Shown one piece after another: positions 49,165 to 62,135 of a stretch of DNA of 64,000 nt; the first letter of the stretch is position 1; each line of letters begins with the position of its first letter. This DNA is from Lineus longissimus. Its lineage: Eukaryota; Nemertea; Pilidiophora; Heteronemertea; Lineidae. The stretch spans positions 15,252,349-15,316,348 of the forward strand of contig NC_088318.1 in assembly GCF_910592395.1 (NCBI RefSeq). The letters run 5' to 3'. A program made the translations under genes and the position numbers. Below the pieces are notes generated by a model. That model searched no databases. It was not told the origin of the DNA and worked only from the letters and a program-made list of their open reading frames with translations.

Positions 49165-52100
49165 TACCCTGTCCTACCTGACCACTCTTCGAGCACTCAC
49201 TTCCTGTAACTACCCCATACGAATAGGGAATGCCTCTGCTGGCAAATGAGTGGAGGGAGGCACAGAAGCAGTGGCAGCCCTCCCCCAAAAGACGCCTGAC
49301 CAAGGTACAGTTGGTGGTCTGTTGCCACTTGCTGTCCTGTGATTCAACCATCAGTAAACCTGCTGTGGGCCATCCATTCTTGCTTTCCCGACCTGGCAAC
49401 AGAGGACAGGGCAGAGGAATGTAACTACAAGAACTGACAATGTCCTAGTTGCCTTGATCCCATAGTCTCAACACAGTGTCTTGTCTTGATAACAGAGAAC
49501 AGGACAGAGGAACAACCTTGAAACCACATGTACTGGCAGTGTCCCAATTGTCCCAATCCCATACAGGACTGTTTCGTCACAACCCTTCAACGTAGTCACA
49601 ACATTGTGTCTTGTCTTAACAGATGAGAGGACAGAGGAAGAACGCAAGACCACAAGAACTAACAGTGTCCCAGTGGTCACAATCCCATACAGGACTGTTT
49701 CGTCACAACCCTTCAACGTAGTCACAACATTGTGTCTTGTCTTAACAGATGAGAGGACAGAGGAAGAACGCAAGACCACAAGAACTAACAGTGTCCCAGT
49801 GGTCACAATCCCATACAGGACTGTTTCGTCACAACCCTTCAACGTAGTCACAACATTGTGTCTTGTCTTAACAGATGAGAGGACAGAGGAAGAACGCAAG
49901 ACCACAAGAACTAACAGTGTCCCAGTGGTCACAATCCCATACAGGACTGTTTCGTCACAACCCTTCAACGTAGTCACAACATTGTGTCTTGTCTTAACAG
50001 ATGAGAGGACAGAGGAAGAACGCAAGACCACAAGAACTAACAGTGTCCCAGTGGTCACAATCCCATACAGGACTGTTTCGTCTCATCCCTTCAGCCTGAT
50101 CACGACATAGTGTCTTGTCTTGATAATGGAGGACACGATAGAACAACATGAGACCACAAGTATTGGCAGTGTCCCTTTGCCTTGATCCCATAGTCACAGC
50201 ACAGTGTCTTGTCTCGATAACAGAGAACAGGGCAGAGAAACAACCTTGATACCCCATGTACTGGCAGTGTCCCAATTATTACAATATCATTCAAAACTGC
50301 TTCATCACATCCCTTCAGCGTGGTCATAGTGTTTTGTCTTGACAGATGAGAGGAAGAACGCAAGACCACAAGAATAGATTTAGATGCCACCCGAGGTGCT
50401 ACGATAGGTACCTGACAATAAAACTACAAATGACTGCACTCGTCTTGTAAGACGGATGAAATTGTCCCAATGTCCCAGACAACCAGGTCCTACCTGACCA
50501 CTCTTCGAGCTATCGCTTCCTGTAACTACCCCATACGAATAGGGAATGCCTCTGCTGGCAAATGAGTGGAGGGAGGCACAGAAGCAGTGGCAGCCCTCCC
50601 CCAAAAGACGCCTGACCTAGGTACAGTTGGTGGTCTGTTGCCACTTGCTGTCCTGTGATTCAACCATCAGTAAACCTGCTGTGGGCCATCCATTCTTGCT
50701 GCCCCGGCCTGGCAACAGAGGACAGGGCAGAGGAATGTAACTACAAGAACTGACAATGTCCTAGTTGCCTTGATCCCATAGTCTCAACACAGTGTCTTGT
50801 CTTGATAACAGAGAACAGGACAGAGGAACAACCTTGAAACCACATGTACTGGCAGTGTCCCAATTGTCCCAATCCCATACAGGACTGTTTCGTCACAACC
50901 CTTCAACGTAGTCACAACATTGTGTCTTGTCTTAACAGATGAGAGGACAGAGGAAGAACGCAAGACCACAAGAACTAACAGTGTCCCAGTGGTCACAATC
51001 CCATACAGGACTGTTTCGTCACAACCCTTCAACGTAGTCACAACATTGTGTCTTGTCTTAACAGATGAGAGGACAGAGGAAGAACGCAAGACCACAAGAA
51101 CTAACAGTGTCCCAGTGGTCACAATCCCATACAGGACTGTTTCGTCTCATCCCTTCAGCCTGATCACGACATAGTGTCTTGTCTTGATAATGGAGGACAC
51201 GATAGAACAACATGAGACCACAAGTATTGGCAGTGTCCCTTTGCCTTGATCCCATAGTCACAGCTCAGTGTCTTGTCTCGATAACAGAGAACAGGGCAGA
51301 GAAACAACCTTGATACCCCATGTACTGGCAGTGTCCCAATTATTACAATATCATTCAAAACTGCTTCATCACATCCCTTCAGCGTGGTCATAGTGTTTTG
51401 TCTTGACAGATGAGAGGAAGAACGCAAGACCACAAGAATAGATTTAGATGCCACCCGAGGTGCTACGATAGGTACCTGACAATAAAACTACAAATGACTG
51501 CACTCGTCTTGTAAGACGGATGAAATTGTCCCAATGTCCCAGACAACCAGGTCCTACCTGACCACTCTTCGAGCTATCGCTTCCTGTAACTACCCCATAC
51601 GAATAGGGAATGCCTCTGCTGGCAAATGAGTGGAGGGAGGCACAGAAGCAGTGGCAGCCCTCCCCCAAAAGACGCCTGACCTAGGTACAGTTGGTGGTCT
51701 GTTGCCACTTGCTGTCCTGTGATTCAACCATCAGTAAACCTGCTGTGGGCCATCCATTCTTGCTGCCCCGGCCTGGCAACAGAGGACAGGGCAGAGGAAT
51801 GTAACTACAAGAACTGACAATGTCCTAGTTGCCTTGATCCCATAGTCTCAACACAGTGTCTTGTCTTGATAACAGAGAACAGGACAGAGGAACAACCTTG
51901 AGACCACATGTACTGGCAGTGTCCCAATTGTCCCAATCCCATACAGGACTGTTTCGTCACAACCCTTCAACGTAGTCACAACATTGTGTCTTGTCTTAAC
52001 AGATGAGAGGACAGAGGAACAACGAAAGACCACAAGAACAGATTTAGATGCCAACCGATGTACTAAAATAGGTACCTCACAATAAAACTACAAATGACTG

Positions 52101-52705
52101 CACTCGTCTTGTAAGACGGATGAAATTGTCCCAATGTCCCAGACAACCAGGTCCTACCTGACCACTCTTCGAGCACTCGCTTCCTGTAACTACCCCATAC
52201 GAATAGGGAATGCCTCTGCTGGCAAATGAGTGGAGGGAGGCACAGAAGCAGTGGCAGCCCTCCCCAAAAGACGCCTGACCTAGGTACAGTTGGTGGTCTG
52301 TTGCCACTTGCTGTCCTGGGATTCAACCATCAGTAAACCTGCTGTGGGCCATCCATTCTTGCTTTCCCGACCTGGCAACAGAGGACAGGGCAGAGGAATG
52401 TAACTACAAGAACTGACAATGTCCTAGTTGCCTTGATCCCTAGTCTCGACACAGTGTCTTGTCTTGATAACAGAGAACAGGACAGAGGAACAACCTTGAA
52501 ACCACATGTACTGGCAGTGTCCCAAATTTCCCAATCCTATTCAAAACTGCTTCATCACATCCCTTCAGCGTGGTCATAGTGTATTGTCTTAATAGAGAGG
52601 ACAGAGGAAGAACGCAAGACCACAAGAACTAACAGTGTCCCAGTGGTCACAATCCCATACAGGACTGTTTCGACTCATCCCTTCAGCCTGATCACGGCAT
52701 AGTGT
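49165..52705. repeat. Nested satellite: 126-bp units inside larger repeat units
   Basis: The marker cctacctgaccactcttcg recurs at about 49175, 50491, 51555 and 52155, so unit lengths are 1316, 1064 and 600 bases plus a final partial unit. Within units, a 126-bp sequence (catacaggactgtttcgtca... to ...cagtggtcacaatcc) repeats nearly perfectly: starts at 49561, 49687, 49813, 49939 and 50065 in the first unit, fewer in later units. The difference 1316-1064 is exactly two 126-bp units. The rest of each large unit looks like diverged relatives of the same monomer (shared gtgtcttgtctt, gaggacag, ggcagtgtccc). Open frames on both strands here arise because 126 is a multiple of three; no coding claim is made. 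Confidence 0.92.
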
Positions 52706-54560
52706 CTTGCGCTCTTGGGAGGTGTCGCATCGCTCTTGGAAGAATTTCTTTGTCCCTCTTGTTCTTGCGGTGTCATTTGCATTTAGGTATGATGGGGAGA
52801 TATCGATGGTGTTGTTGGTAATTCTAAAGAGGGCTATTAAAGATGCTTGTGTACATCGTTGTATTGACTTAAGTGTCGCATTGCCAAAAGTTTCTTCTTA
52901 GAAAGCCTATTGTACGATGTCCCTTGGCAACCACTGTGTTTACACTGTTTAGTCCAGAAGAGGTCGTTGCTGATCGTGACCCCCAGGTAACTGCTATGTT
53001 CTTCTTCGTCAAGGATATGGCCGTGCAATTTGTAAGGGAAGTTGATTATCTTCTGGCGCTTGTTGGACAGAGCACTCTGCCTTTTCTGCTCCCATAGTTC
53101 AAATTCAGTCAGGTCGTTTTGTAATGCCTCTGCATTAGCCAGGGTCTTAATCGGCTTGAACATAAAGCAGTCACCAGCGAATAGTCTTGCCTCTGAAGAT
53201 GTGTTTTAGGCAGGTTGTTGATGAAGAAGAGGAAGAGTAGGGGCCCAAGAACCGTTCCCCGAGGAATTCCGGAGGTAACTGCTCCTTGGTTTGATTGCTG
53301 GCGGTCGACTACTACACACTGGGACCTGTTGTGGAGGAAGGACTCGATCTAGAGGAGCGTATCATCTAAGATGCCAAAGAAGTTAAGCTTGTTGAAGAGT
53401 CGACGATGCGGGACTTTGTCGAAGGCCTTGGCGAAATCTTGCAAGTCACTGATGTTAAGGACACTGGTCGGTAGTTTTGGGGCAGATGTTTCTCTCCCTT
53501 CTTAAAGATAGGCGGCACAACCCTTGCATCCCGCCAGTCTGTGGGGACCTCACCCGAGTTGATCGACATTTGGAACAAGGCTGTAAGGATGGGGGCCAAC
53601 TCGTCTGCTGCAGCTTTCAGGATAAAAGTAGGGATTTCATCCGGTCCTGCTGTCGCCTTTGGTGGGGATGTTTGTCCCATCTTTTTTTGTAAACACGGAT
53701 TAAATTTTGGTGTTGAGGATATCTGCTTTGGCCTGGTTATCGCTCTTTATGTAACCTTCTTTCGACTTCAGGGGTGGTATACCAGTTGTTTCTTGTTTCG
53801 TGGCCTTGATGTTTTGCCAAAATTTCCTCGGGTTGACTTTCAAGGTTGCACTAACTTCTTCAAGGCAGGTCCAGTTGGCTCTACGCAGTTCTGTTCTGAC
53901 ATCTCTCTGGAGGTTTCTGTAACGTTGGGCATTTTTTTCTTTCCAGATTTCCTTGCCTTTTTGTGGGCCTTCTGTTTCCGGTGGATCAGTCGGCGAAGCT
54001 TTGTGTTCATCCATGGGTGTGGTGTCCTGGTTGGGATGGTCTTCTCAGGTACATGTTCTGCTATCGCCTGGTGGATCTTGGCTTTGTGGGATTCCCAGAG
54101 GCTTTGGATGTCTGTGAATCCTTTGAACTCAAAGGCGCTGATGGTTGTTCTGATTGCATCTAAGTTTGCTTTTTTCCATAGCTTGATTAGTCGTTTTGGT
54201 GGCTTAGGACGGCTTGCAGTGGTAGTGGTGTCCAATAACACTGTCGTGGTCAGAGTTGCCGATTGAAGGCAGCGGTTTACACCAGGTCTGGTACCTTGGA
54301 TGGAACGTGAGAATCAGGTCAAGTGTGGTTTTCTGTGATGGTTAGTGTGGCCCATTCAATGTCTGGTAGGTTGAAGTCTCCTCCTATGATGGTGGGTGTT
54401 GATTAGTTCCTCTGGCATAACTCGTTGATTTGTTCCTTAGAGGCTTCTAGGTATTCTTCATCCTTTCGGTTAGGAGGCCGGCAACTGTACTGTGGCTGTG
54501 ATCAGTTCGGTGTTGATACTCCTCTTTACGTCTCCCAACTGAAGTTCTCTCTTGGCTGCA
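52706..54560 (-). mobile_element. Non-LTR (CR1/L2/jockey-like) retrotransposon remnant
   Basis: Read on the minus strand. An endonuclease end around 54.5-54.24 kb shows RPPNRKDEEY, GGDFNLPDIEW and SDHDSV (apurinic-endonuclease motifs) but contains an in-frame stop and frame changes. A basic linker follows (WMNTKLRRLIHRKQKAHKKA, ~54.0 kb). The reverse transcriptase spans ~53.7-52.84 kb with ATAGPDEIPTFIL, QNYRPVSLTSV, SGIPRGTVLGPLL and, after a frameshift, RLFAGDCF where the catalytic motif should be FADD. The thumb region has SYLGVTISNDL. 5' truncated and inactive. The 3' end joins the satellite near 52.7 kb. Confidence 0.88.
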
Positions 54561-55215
54561 ATGAGTACTCATATAGTGCATATGAGTGCATATATCCTTG
54601 TTCTGCTACAAATTCAAAACCAACAACACCATTTTTACACTCATTTATTTGCAAGTAGACTTGCAGTAGCCGATTCAGAAGTTTTGGAAAGAGGGTTGGT
54701 GCAGCCGAACCTCGCAAATACAGTACACTGATTATTTTTTAAAGGAGTACACTACACTCAAAACTTTTTAAATTTATTTGCGTTACGCTTTGTTACTATA
54801 CCTCATCAATATTCTTATTATAAACAATATCATTGACCAGTAAAAGTAATATGCATTTCATCTGCAGTTTCATTTCAAGAGAAATAACTGTCTCTGATGT
54901 CCAGCAAACAAGGAAACTGCTGGTATAATCTGAACGATAGTGATAACTCATGCTGTAGAAATTACCATAAGTGGCTGTAGTTTAATTGAGAAAAGGCCCA
55001 GAGGCATTTCTTCTTTGAAAGGTCATTGTTGTGTAATATAACTGTCACGATGGGCCAGTCACTTCAAGTTACACCATAACCCAGCCTCTATTTTGATGAC
55101 TATAGACCTATCAGTGACTTGAATGGACTTCAGATACAAATCTAGGCCCTTTTTGAAAGTTGCTCGACAGCCACTTATTGCAATTTCTACAGTACATCTA
55201 GAAGTCCATCTATTC
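54561..55215. other. DDX1 3' flank
   Basis: AT-rich sequence between the retrotransposon remnant and the DDX1 stop codon. A minus-strand AATAAA (tttatt at 54773-54778) lies about 440 bases past the stop and could be the polyadenylation signal. Confidence 0.4.
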
Positions 55216-56876
55216 CTAGCGAGTTGCAAATGGTTTCCTATGAAGGAGAGTGATCCGTGAAGTCTGTGCCTTCTTTTCGAGGGCGGCTAGCTCAGCAACA
55301 GTAGGTGCGAGGAAATCCACATGGCCCTTGTATCCACTTCCTGAAAATTGAAAGAGATGGGTTGATAAACGAGGCCTTTGTACCCCATAGACATAGAAAG
55401 TATTGTTCACTTTGTGACTATATATGGAGTGGAATATAAATGACCACTAAAATTGGCAAAAATGATCTCGAAGGTGACAACCTTACCAGCATTTGACCTC
55501 TTCTGTCCATAGGAGACCTTGCCATCGAACTCATTGATAGGGATCTTCAAGTCAGGCTCAATCTGGTCTATGGTTACACCAAGATGGTCCTCAACATCTG
55601 CAAGCAGCTACAAATATGCAATTAATTTAGAAATTCGAATCACTGATTTGAATCGAGCCACCCAACTGCAGTTGGTTTCCTGTCATCACATCCACAATTC
55701 AGACGATAAGAAATTTTTGACGGCTCATTAACGAATTCTCACATAATATGATGTTCACATATAATACATCCCTGCATTCCCCCCCAAAACATCCCTTAAT
55801 TTTGGTGATACTGACATCTTTAAAAAAACAAGGGCTAACCTGGGGTTCGTTGTACCAGATGCAGCATCCGCCGCGGTCAGTAAGGTTGGTATTGTAGCAT
55901 CCCTTGCCTCTGTTACTGCAGTTGGAATGATACCAGACCTTTTCCTTCACACTGCTTACAAACGAGACTGCCAAACCCATCCTCTCAGCTCGGCCAACGC
56001 GTCCAATACGATGCACATAGTTCTGTTTCTCATCGGGAAGAGTCACATTGACAACTGAAATTAGTAAATATTAAACTAAATTCTTGTACCTTCTGCGTCC
56101 TTACCCAGGAGCCCTTAGTCTCAGTTAAAAACTTTCCTACTCACCATAGGGTAAACCCATGACATCAATACCACGGGCCGCCACATCTGTGCAGACCAAG
56201 AAACGCACCTCGCCATTTTTAAACTTCTCCAAGTTGCCTTTCCGTTCTTGAGGTCGGCGATCTCCATGCAGACACACACACGACAATTCACGGTTACGCC
56301 CCCTTGGACCTGCAATGCCAGTACTTGTTCATAATCAACATAACCACTGTAGGAGGGAAGCATGAATTTAGAATGTTTTGACCAAAACTCAAATTTTCAG
56401 GAATGGGAAATTCTTTTAAGATAATTTTAATACCCTATGTACATGTACAATGTTATCTAACAGTTCACATTTCAAATGGGCACCATTCTTAAAGGGAATC
56501 TGAAGGCAGGAGCAAGGTAGAGGACTTTAAGTTACATGAAGTGGCTACTCTTCTACCTTGCAGTTACTGTACATCGCAAACTATTCTCACTTGTAACAGG
56601 GATATATTTATTACTGGAGACATAACCCAGTCTCCTAACCGACCATATCAGTCACCCGAAGACCACCTGGCTATAGTCCTTCTTTAATTGAATTGAAACC
56701 AGAGCATCTTCATATTTCTATTCACCCACCTCCTCCAAGGGATGTGAAGTATGCCTCAACATTGTCACAATCGAGCTTCGTGCGGCAGAAGAGGAGCGCC
56801 TTGTCCATGTTGTATTCCTTGATCACTCTCAGGAGGTACTCTCCCTTTAGGAGCTTCACTGCCTCCGACAGCGTCT
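55216..56876 (-). CDS. DDX1: ATP-dependent RNA helicase DDX1, C-terminal five exons
   Basis: Exons (minus, 5' to 3'): 56876-56730, 56309-56145, 56054-55840, 55617-55497, 55340-55216. They total 773 nt and encode about 256 residues, in phase and ending in a TAG. This is the second RecA-like helicase lobe with motif IV region [10 protein letters not shown], motif [10 protein letters not shown] and motif [10 protein letters not shown]. The DDX1-specific C-terminal part follows ([63 protein letters not shown]). DDX1 is a DEAD-box helicase of the tRNA-ligase complex and mRNA processing. The first ~480 residues (DEAD lobe, SPRY insert) are not found up to 64,000, so the upstream intron exceeds 7 kb or the gene is incomplete here. 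Confidence 0.93.
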
Positions 56877-59554
56877 CTGAGAAGACAAAAGTTTTAAGAT
56901 TTTGATTTAATTGTGAGTTCTTTGATAACCAGCTGAAGAAGGTAGCCAATTTTCCTTCAGAGCAATAGAGGTCCGCATCTCTGCAAACAAAAAGACTGGA
57001 AATACGCAGCTGATGCAGACATCATCACTGAACATAATATCCGTTTGCTAGTGCAAAGCGTTTTGCTCTGAAAAAAATCAAACCTTCAAAACGCTCGTAC
57101 CCCGACTGAATTTAGCATCTGAGTGACTCAAGTTCTCTTTGAAAAATCGCAGATGGAAGCACTGGTCATTTTATCCTTTTGGAATTTATGATTCGATTGA
57201 TTCCCAATCAACTGATTTGGTTTTGACAATCAACAAGGCAACTGGGTCATGCATTATGCAAGGCAATTTCTGTGATCTCACCACCCACACCATTCTACTT
57301 ATAGGAACAAGAGGTTACAGTTAAAGTAGAGTTCAAGTTCAAGTCATATAGAGGTCTGTGTTGTGCTGTCTTATTCAAGACCAGCGGAAACTTAACACTG
57401 GAGACAGCTTCAGTTGAGATGGCTTTCAAAGTCAATAGAGGAATTGCCCACTCGGATGCATGCAACCTTCACTGTTTTATCAGAATGTTTGCCTCCAGCG
57501 AAGCGAGACCCAAGGCTTTCTAAACACTGCCAACAACCTTGACGGAGATCAATCAAAACGAATCCATGAAACGCAATAAACAGGCATGATAAAACCCAGG
57601 AAAAAATAACCCACCAGCTTGCAGGAAATGTTGATGGTCATGTCCGTCTGAATGTTTGCCTCCCAGGCCACTGAGCCAAAGGGTCAACAAGCACTGAAGA
57701 GGGCCGTGGTTGATATCCAATATCGAGAGACAGAGAGAAATATTTAGCGATGTGTCAACATGATAGCATGAGAGTGCATGAAAATGTACCAACTCTAGCA
57801 CGCACGCAATATTCATAGTTGATTTAGAATGTGTGTCTTTCGTGCCTGACCAAAGGTCACCAAACGTTGAAGTAGAAGTTTTTCTTAAATGACTTTGAAG
57901 TAGAAAGCCGCAGCTTGTATTAATATCAATGGAGCGTAATCAATTTAGATCGAACTCTCAACGTGATATCGACAGAGAGAATGTCAAAGTTGTTAGAAAA
58001 AAGCCACCTCAAGCAATTTTTTCTGGGGTTAAGCTCACAGAGAATCACGTCAGAATGTTTACATCCCAGGGCGCACCCCGCGACAGAGAACCCAGCTCGG
58101 CTCCAATATCAATGGAAAGCGATAGATTTTCAGACGAGACACCGAGGAAAAAATAACAATCACAAAATGATGGATCATCCATAATGTAAAGCTAAACCCA
58201 CAGAGATTGCACGGGAACAGCCGGGATTATTGGCCTGTCACTAGTTTAACAAATCTATCCAGATTGCCATCACGCATACATGGTCATTATTCCGGACGTT
58301 ACACTTTAGCCAACTTGGATCATTGCAGTTGAATTTCTGACGTGAAATCTCAGAGCAAAGATGGAATCAAGATGGAATACAGTCCCATATGTCACAATGA
58401 TTCCATCTTGGCTGTTAGGCTCAATTTCTCAAAAGACAAAGAATAATGAAAGTGTCCTTCAAGAGTGAAAACGTTAAAGCCCTGCTAAGCCACTCAGTTT
58501 AGTTTAACTATTCATCAATCAGGTTTGATAATTGACGAGGCTGCTGAAACCTTCCAATTTCAGGCTGATGCATTAAAATCATCCTTTAAGATGTCAACAG
58601 ATAGATAGGAATTAAAGAAGTCGCTTGAATAGACTTGGAATGCAGATGGGTTTAACAGATGAGGGTAACACTAGGAAATCAGTTCTGTCTTTGAGCTTGG
58701 ATGGGCAAATCATAGGGAACATTTTTCATGTAAAGTGAAGAGTTCAACGTTAAAAAGAAGGCTGACAAGGCAGATAGTATGATTGAATGAACTAAGAGAT
58801 AGATGAGACAGGAAAACAGAAAAATCAGTTCCGTGTCTGAACCGGCTGGCATATGATTAGAAAATATAACATTTCAAGAGTCAAGACTGTCAGAGAACCC
58901 AAATATAAATTCCTCCCTCCAAACCATTTTGCCCAAGTTAAAGCTGCAAAGATGTGGTAAGACAGCATCAAAATTTATTTTCCAAATTGGTTATGTCATT
59001 GCCATAGTCTTTCCGCTTTAAGCATTAATTCAATTTGTACAGCAATTTGTGTAGCTGGTAACATTAATGGAAAATTTAGCTTAGAGGCAAGCAAACTGTT
59101 ATCCAAAATTGATGTCAAACAATACGATAAAAATAAGCCATCATATGCAGGTATTTCAATTACAGAAAGTTACATACTGACTGTGGGAGTCTGCTCCAAG
59201 GAAGGTTACGGTAAACCCCATAACCTGGCCAAGTTCAACATAGAGGAGGTTCTATAATCCTAACAGGAAGCCCAACCTTCCCGCTACGAGTAGAAAATAA
59301 CGAAACCTGGACACAAAGACCTTGACCAGGATGCATTGTACTCAAGACACATAGGACCCAGGAAACAAAGCGATAAACCTCATAGAGATGCAGCCGCAAC
59401 AACAACAGATCAGAGAGAGACTGGTCGTGTCATGATAAGCTGGTACAAGACCATGCGAAATATTTGTCTCCAAATACCCCATTCCGACAATCTTGATGTC
59501 TACGTTTGGCAGACTAGGTAAATCATACTGGCCCTAGGGACCCACTACAAGAGT

Positions 59555-59570
59555 CCCCCCCCCCCCCCCC
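59555..59570. repeat. Poly-C/poly-G run, 16 bases
   Basis: Uninterrupted run of 16 C. A possible site of assembly length error. Confidence 0.9.
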
Positions 59571-61740
59571 AGAAAGCATGTCCAAACACGAGATGGAGAT
59601 AAGTGAAATAGTATTGATCCCACAGCAGAGACAAGGCTAATGTCCTGTGTAACTAGGGAATTGTTGTTATTTAGAGAATAAAGCTATTAGGCCAGCGGGA
59701 TTGCCACCTAATGACAGACATATCCCGTGAGGCTGATTCCAATATCGCAGCAATATCAAATATCAGTCGGACCGGCGTCTCGAGGCACTCGTTTCTGAAA
59801 ATATCATGGCCTAGAGGCAACACTACAATCTGAACGACTTAATAACTCTGGCGACAAACTTTCGAACGTGGTCTCGAGGCATTGACATCGAGAAGACTCA
59901 ATACCTTGGGGCAAGCCTGAACGCAATGCTGCACACCCCAAACACCCAGTAAAACGTCACAAACTTTCCAAAACTGTCATCGCCTTAATTGAGAACAGAG
60001 AGAAATTTATAGTCATGGTGATTCACATGACAGATTACAATCTGTCAGAACATCCACTTGGTTCTGCATCAACCAAATTGGGACAAATTTATGTAGATAA
60101 CAAGAATTAAATGTAATGTCATATAATCACCCTATAAAGGTCATTAATAAGGATGTCCAGACTCCATAGTGTCGAAGAAATAAACACCACACTTGCAGGT
60201 CACTGACCTAAAATCATGATCCCATCACCCTATCATGGTTTCATCAATTCAATGAGGCTGCCTAACTGAACCGAAAATTGTCCAGTCACCTTCACGCAAA
60301 CATCATGATTACATCTTGCCAACTGAAACCAAATCAACACCTAAGCTACCAAACTAATGAAACAAGATCTGGAAACCTCGCAATCAACAGCATACCTTAT
60401 CCAACTTCATCAGTTTCCCGTTACTGCCAATCACGATTACATTTGTTTTAGAAGATTGCGTTCTGATTGGTCTGATTGGGTGCAGTATGAGAACAATTTG
60501 TTTATCAATTTCTGGTTTCGAATCAAATGTAGCCTCCAGCAAACTCTATTTGTTAAGCAGACGCAACCGATTACAGGCAAAAGAAAATGTTGACTATGCA
60601 CACAAATGTCTTGACACGATTGTGCAAATAATTGATGGAGCCGATATTTTCTGTGCTGAGTAAGAAAGAAATGCAGAATTACATCTTTCTTTCTGTGGAC
60701 TTTTAAAGTGATTGTGGTGATAGATCTACTCTAGACAGAACTGGTGAAAAGTAGATGATTTATAATGTTCTTCTGATTTCAGTTGATAGTACTGGTTTCT
60801 TGCAAGCACCCCTTCAAATATTATTGAATACTCATTCAATTTCCCACACAACCCTTAACTAACCAAAAAGAAACTTATTATAGACTTACAAATAAAATGT
60901 TTCACCCCAGGGACCAATCTCGACCATGTCAGACACAGATGACATTGCGCCGTTGAGGCAAATTACATACAATTTTGAAACCTGACTCTCGGTCTGGTTT
61001 GGCTGACAACCAATCAGGAAAAACAGGTGACGAGGAAGCAGCTGACATTTAATCAGAACTTTGGTTTATTCAGGTACACTGTATTATTTAAAGGGAATAT
61101 GACCACTGGTTCCGGTTAATTGGTACTGGTGGTGCAAAGCTCTTTAAGTTGTAGTCAGATGGCGCTGGAGTACCAAGATCAAGCACTTTGTACTTGTTGC
61201 TCCACCAAATAACCGGAACCATGCGAATTTCTTGTTCGGGTTGAACGGAAATGGTGATGCGGGGCTGTTAATTTTTCTAACTGCTGACTAGACTTGATCA
61301 TACTTGAATATTATCTATAACAATCCCTCCAGCTTGCCCTAGAATTGATGATGAAGCCTGGTTAATGAGTTGAAGAGCGAGCACGGGTATGATGACAATA
61401 CCCCTGCAGTCAGAAGGTCTGGCAAGTTAAAATACAGAAACCAAATCAAATAATCTTTCCCGGACATCATCAATAGCACCGAGGACAGAGAGAGCGTCAA
61501 CAGTGTAATCCTTCATTTCGATCGTCTTGGTACAGGGTGACACTGGATAATGAATTGATCGGACACATAATACGAAACTAATGAACTATTGATGAGACAC
61601 AATCATAACATGTGATAGCCACTCTCTTGATGGTAAGGTGAGATTGACCATCCGTGATATTGTATCAAGACAAGGGACTGCTTGCAATAGATACAGATAA
61701 TATCTACATTAAAGTAAGGGAAAGCCTCCCAAAGATATAA

Positions 61741-62135
61741 GCTGCACTTACACCACGAAATATTGGTGGACCAATTGCACGTACACCACCACATTGCCGC
61801 GACAAATTGGTTCGGCAATCCATTGCCGATACAAATTGCCGGGCGAATTTGTCCCACCAAGCTTGATGGTCCAAATTCGCCCGGCTTGTTAAAAGCTCGG
61901 CTTTGTCGTGGTGTACGCGCAAATGGATCGGCAATTAGCTAGTTAGATGGTTCGGCTCCAGGCGGCGTTTTCGAAATGGCGCTTTCTGCTTATTGTTTGC
62001 GCGCCATCTGTAGCCGGATTTTATAACTAGCTGCAGCGCTGGTGTAAGCCCTTGGTGGATTTTCGATGGTGCGGCATTGGTTCGCGAACCAAGATTGGTG
62101 GTCCATTTTCAGGTGGTGTACGTGCGGCTATAGGT
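61741..62135. mobile_element. GC-rich palindromic element with inverted 14-bp ends
   Basis: gcacgtacaccacc at 61777-61790 pairs perfectly with its reverse complement at 62112-62125. The motif tacaccac(c/g) or its complement occurs at least four times (61.75, 61.78, 61.91, 62.12 kb). At 61838-61885 a 48-bp near-perfect palindrome centres on aagctt, with 13-bp perfect outer arms (gccgggcgaattt). The block is clearly richer in GC and CG dinucleotides than its surroundings. No reading frame suggests a transposase. Best reading: a non-autonomous foldback DNA element. Confidence 0.6.

Noticed and set aside
49165-52705. CRISPR-like or coding interpretation of the repeat array
   Set aside because: Repeats are contiguous 126-bp units without unique spacers, in a clearly eukaryotic context; long frames follow from a unit length divisible by three.
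53541-54266. 241-codon plus-strand frame
   Set aside because: It is the antisense of the retrotransposon; the minus strand carries the endonuclease and RT motifs.
57929-58156. 75-codon plus-strand frame starting with ATG, charged composition
   Set aside because: No recognised family, no splice signals, and parts resemble loosely repeated sequence nearby at 57.5-57.7 kb.
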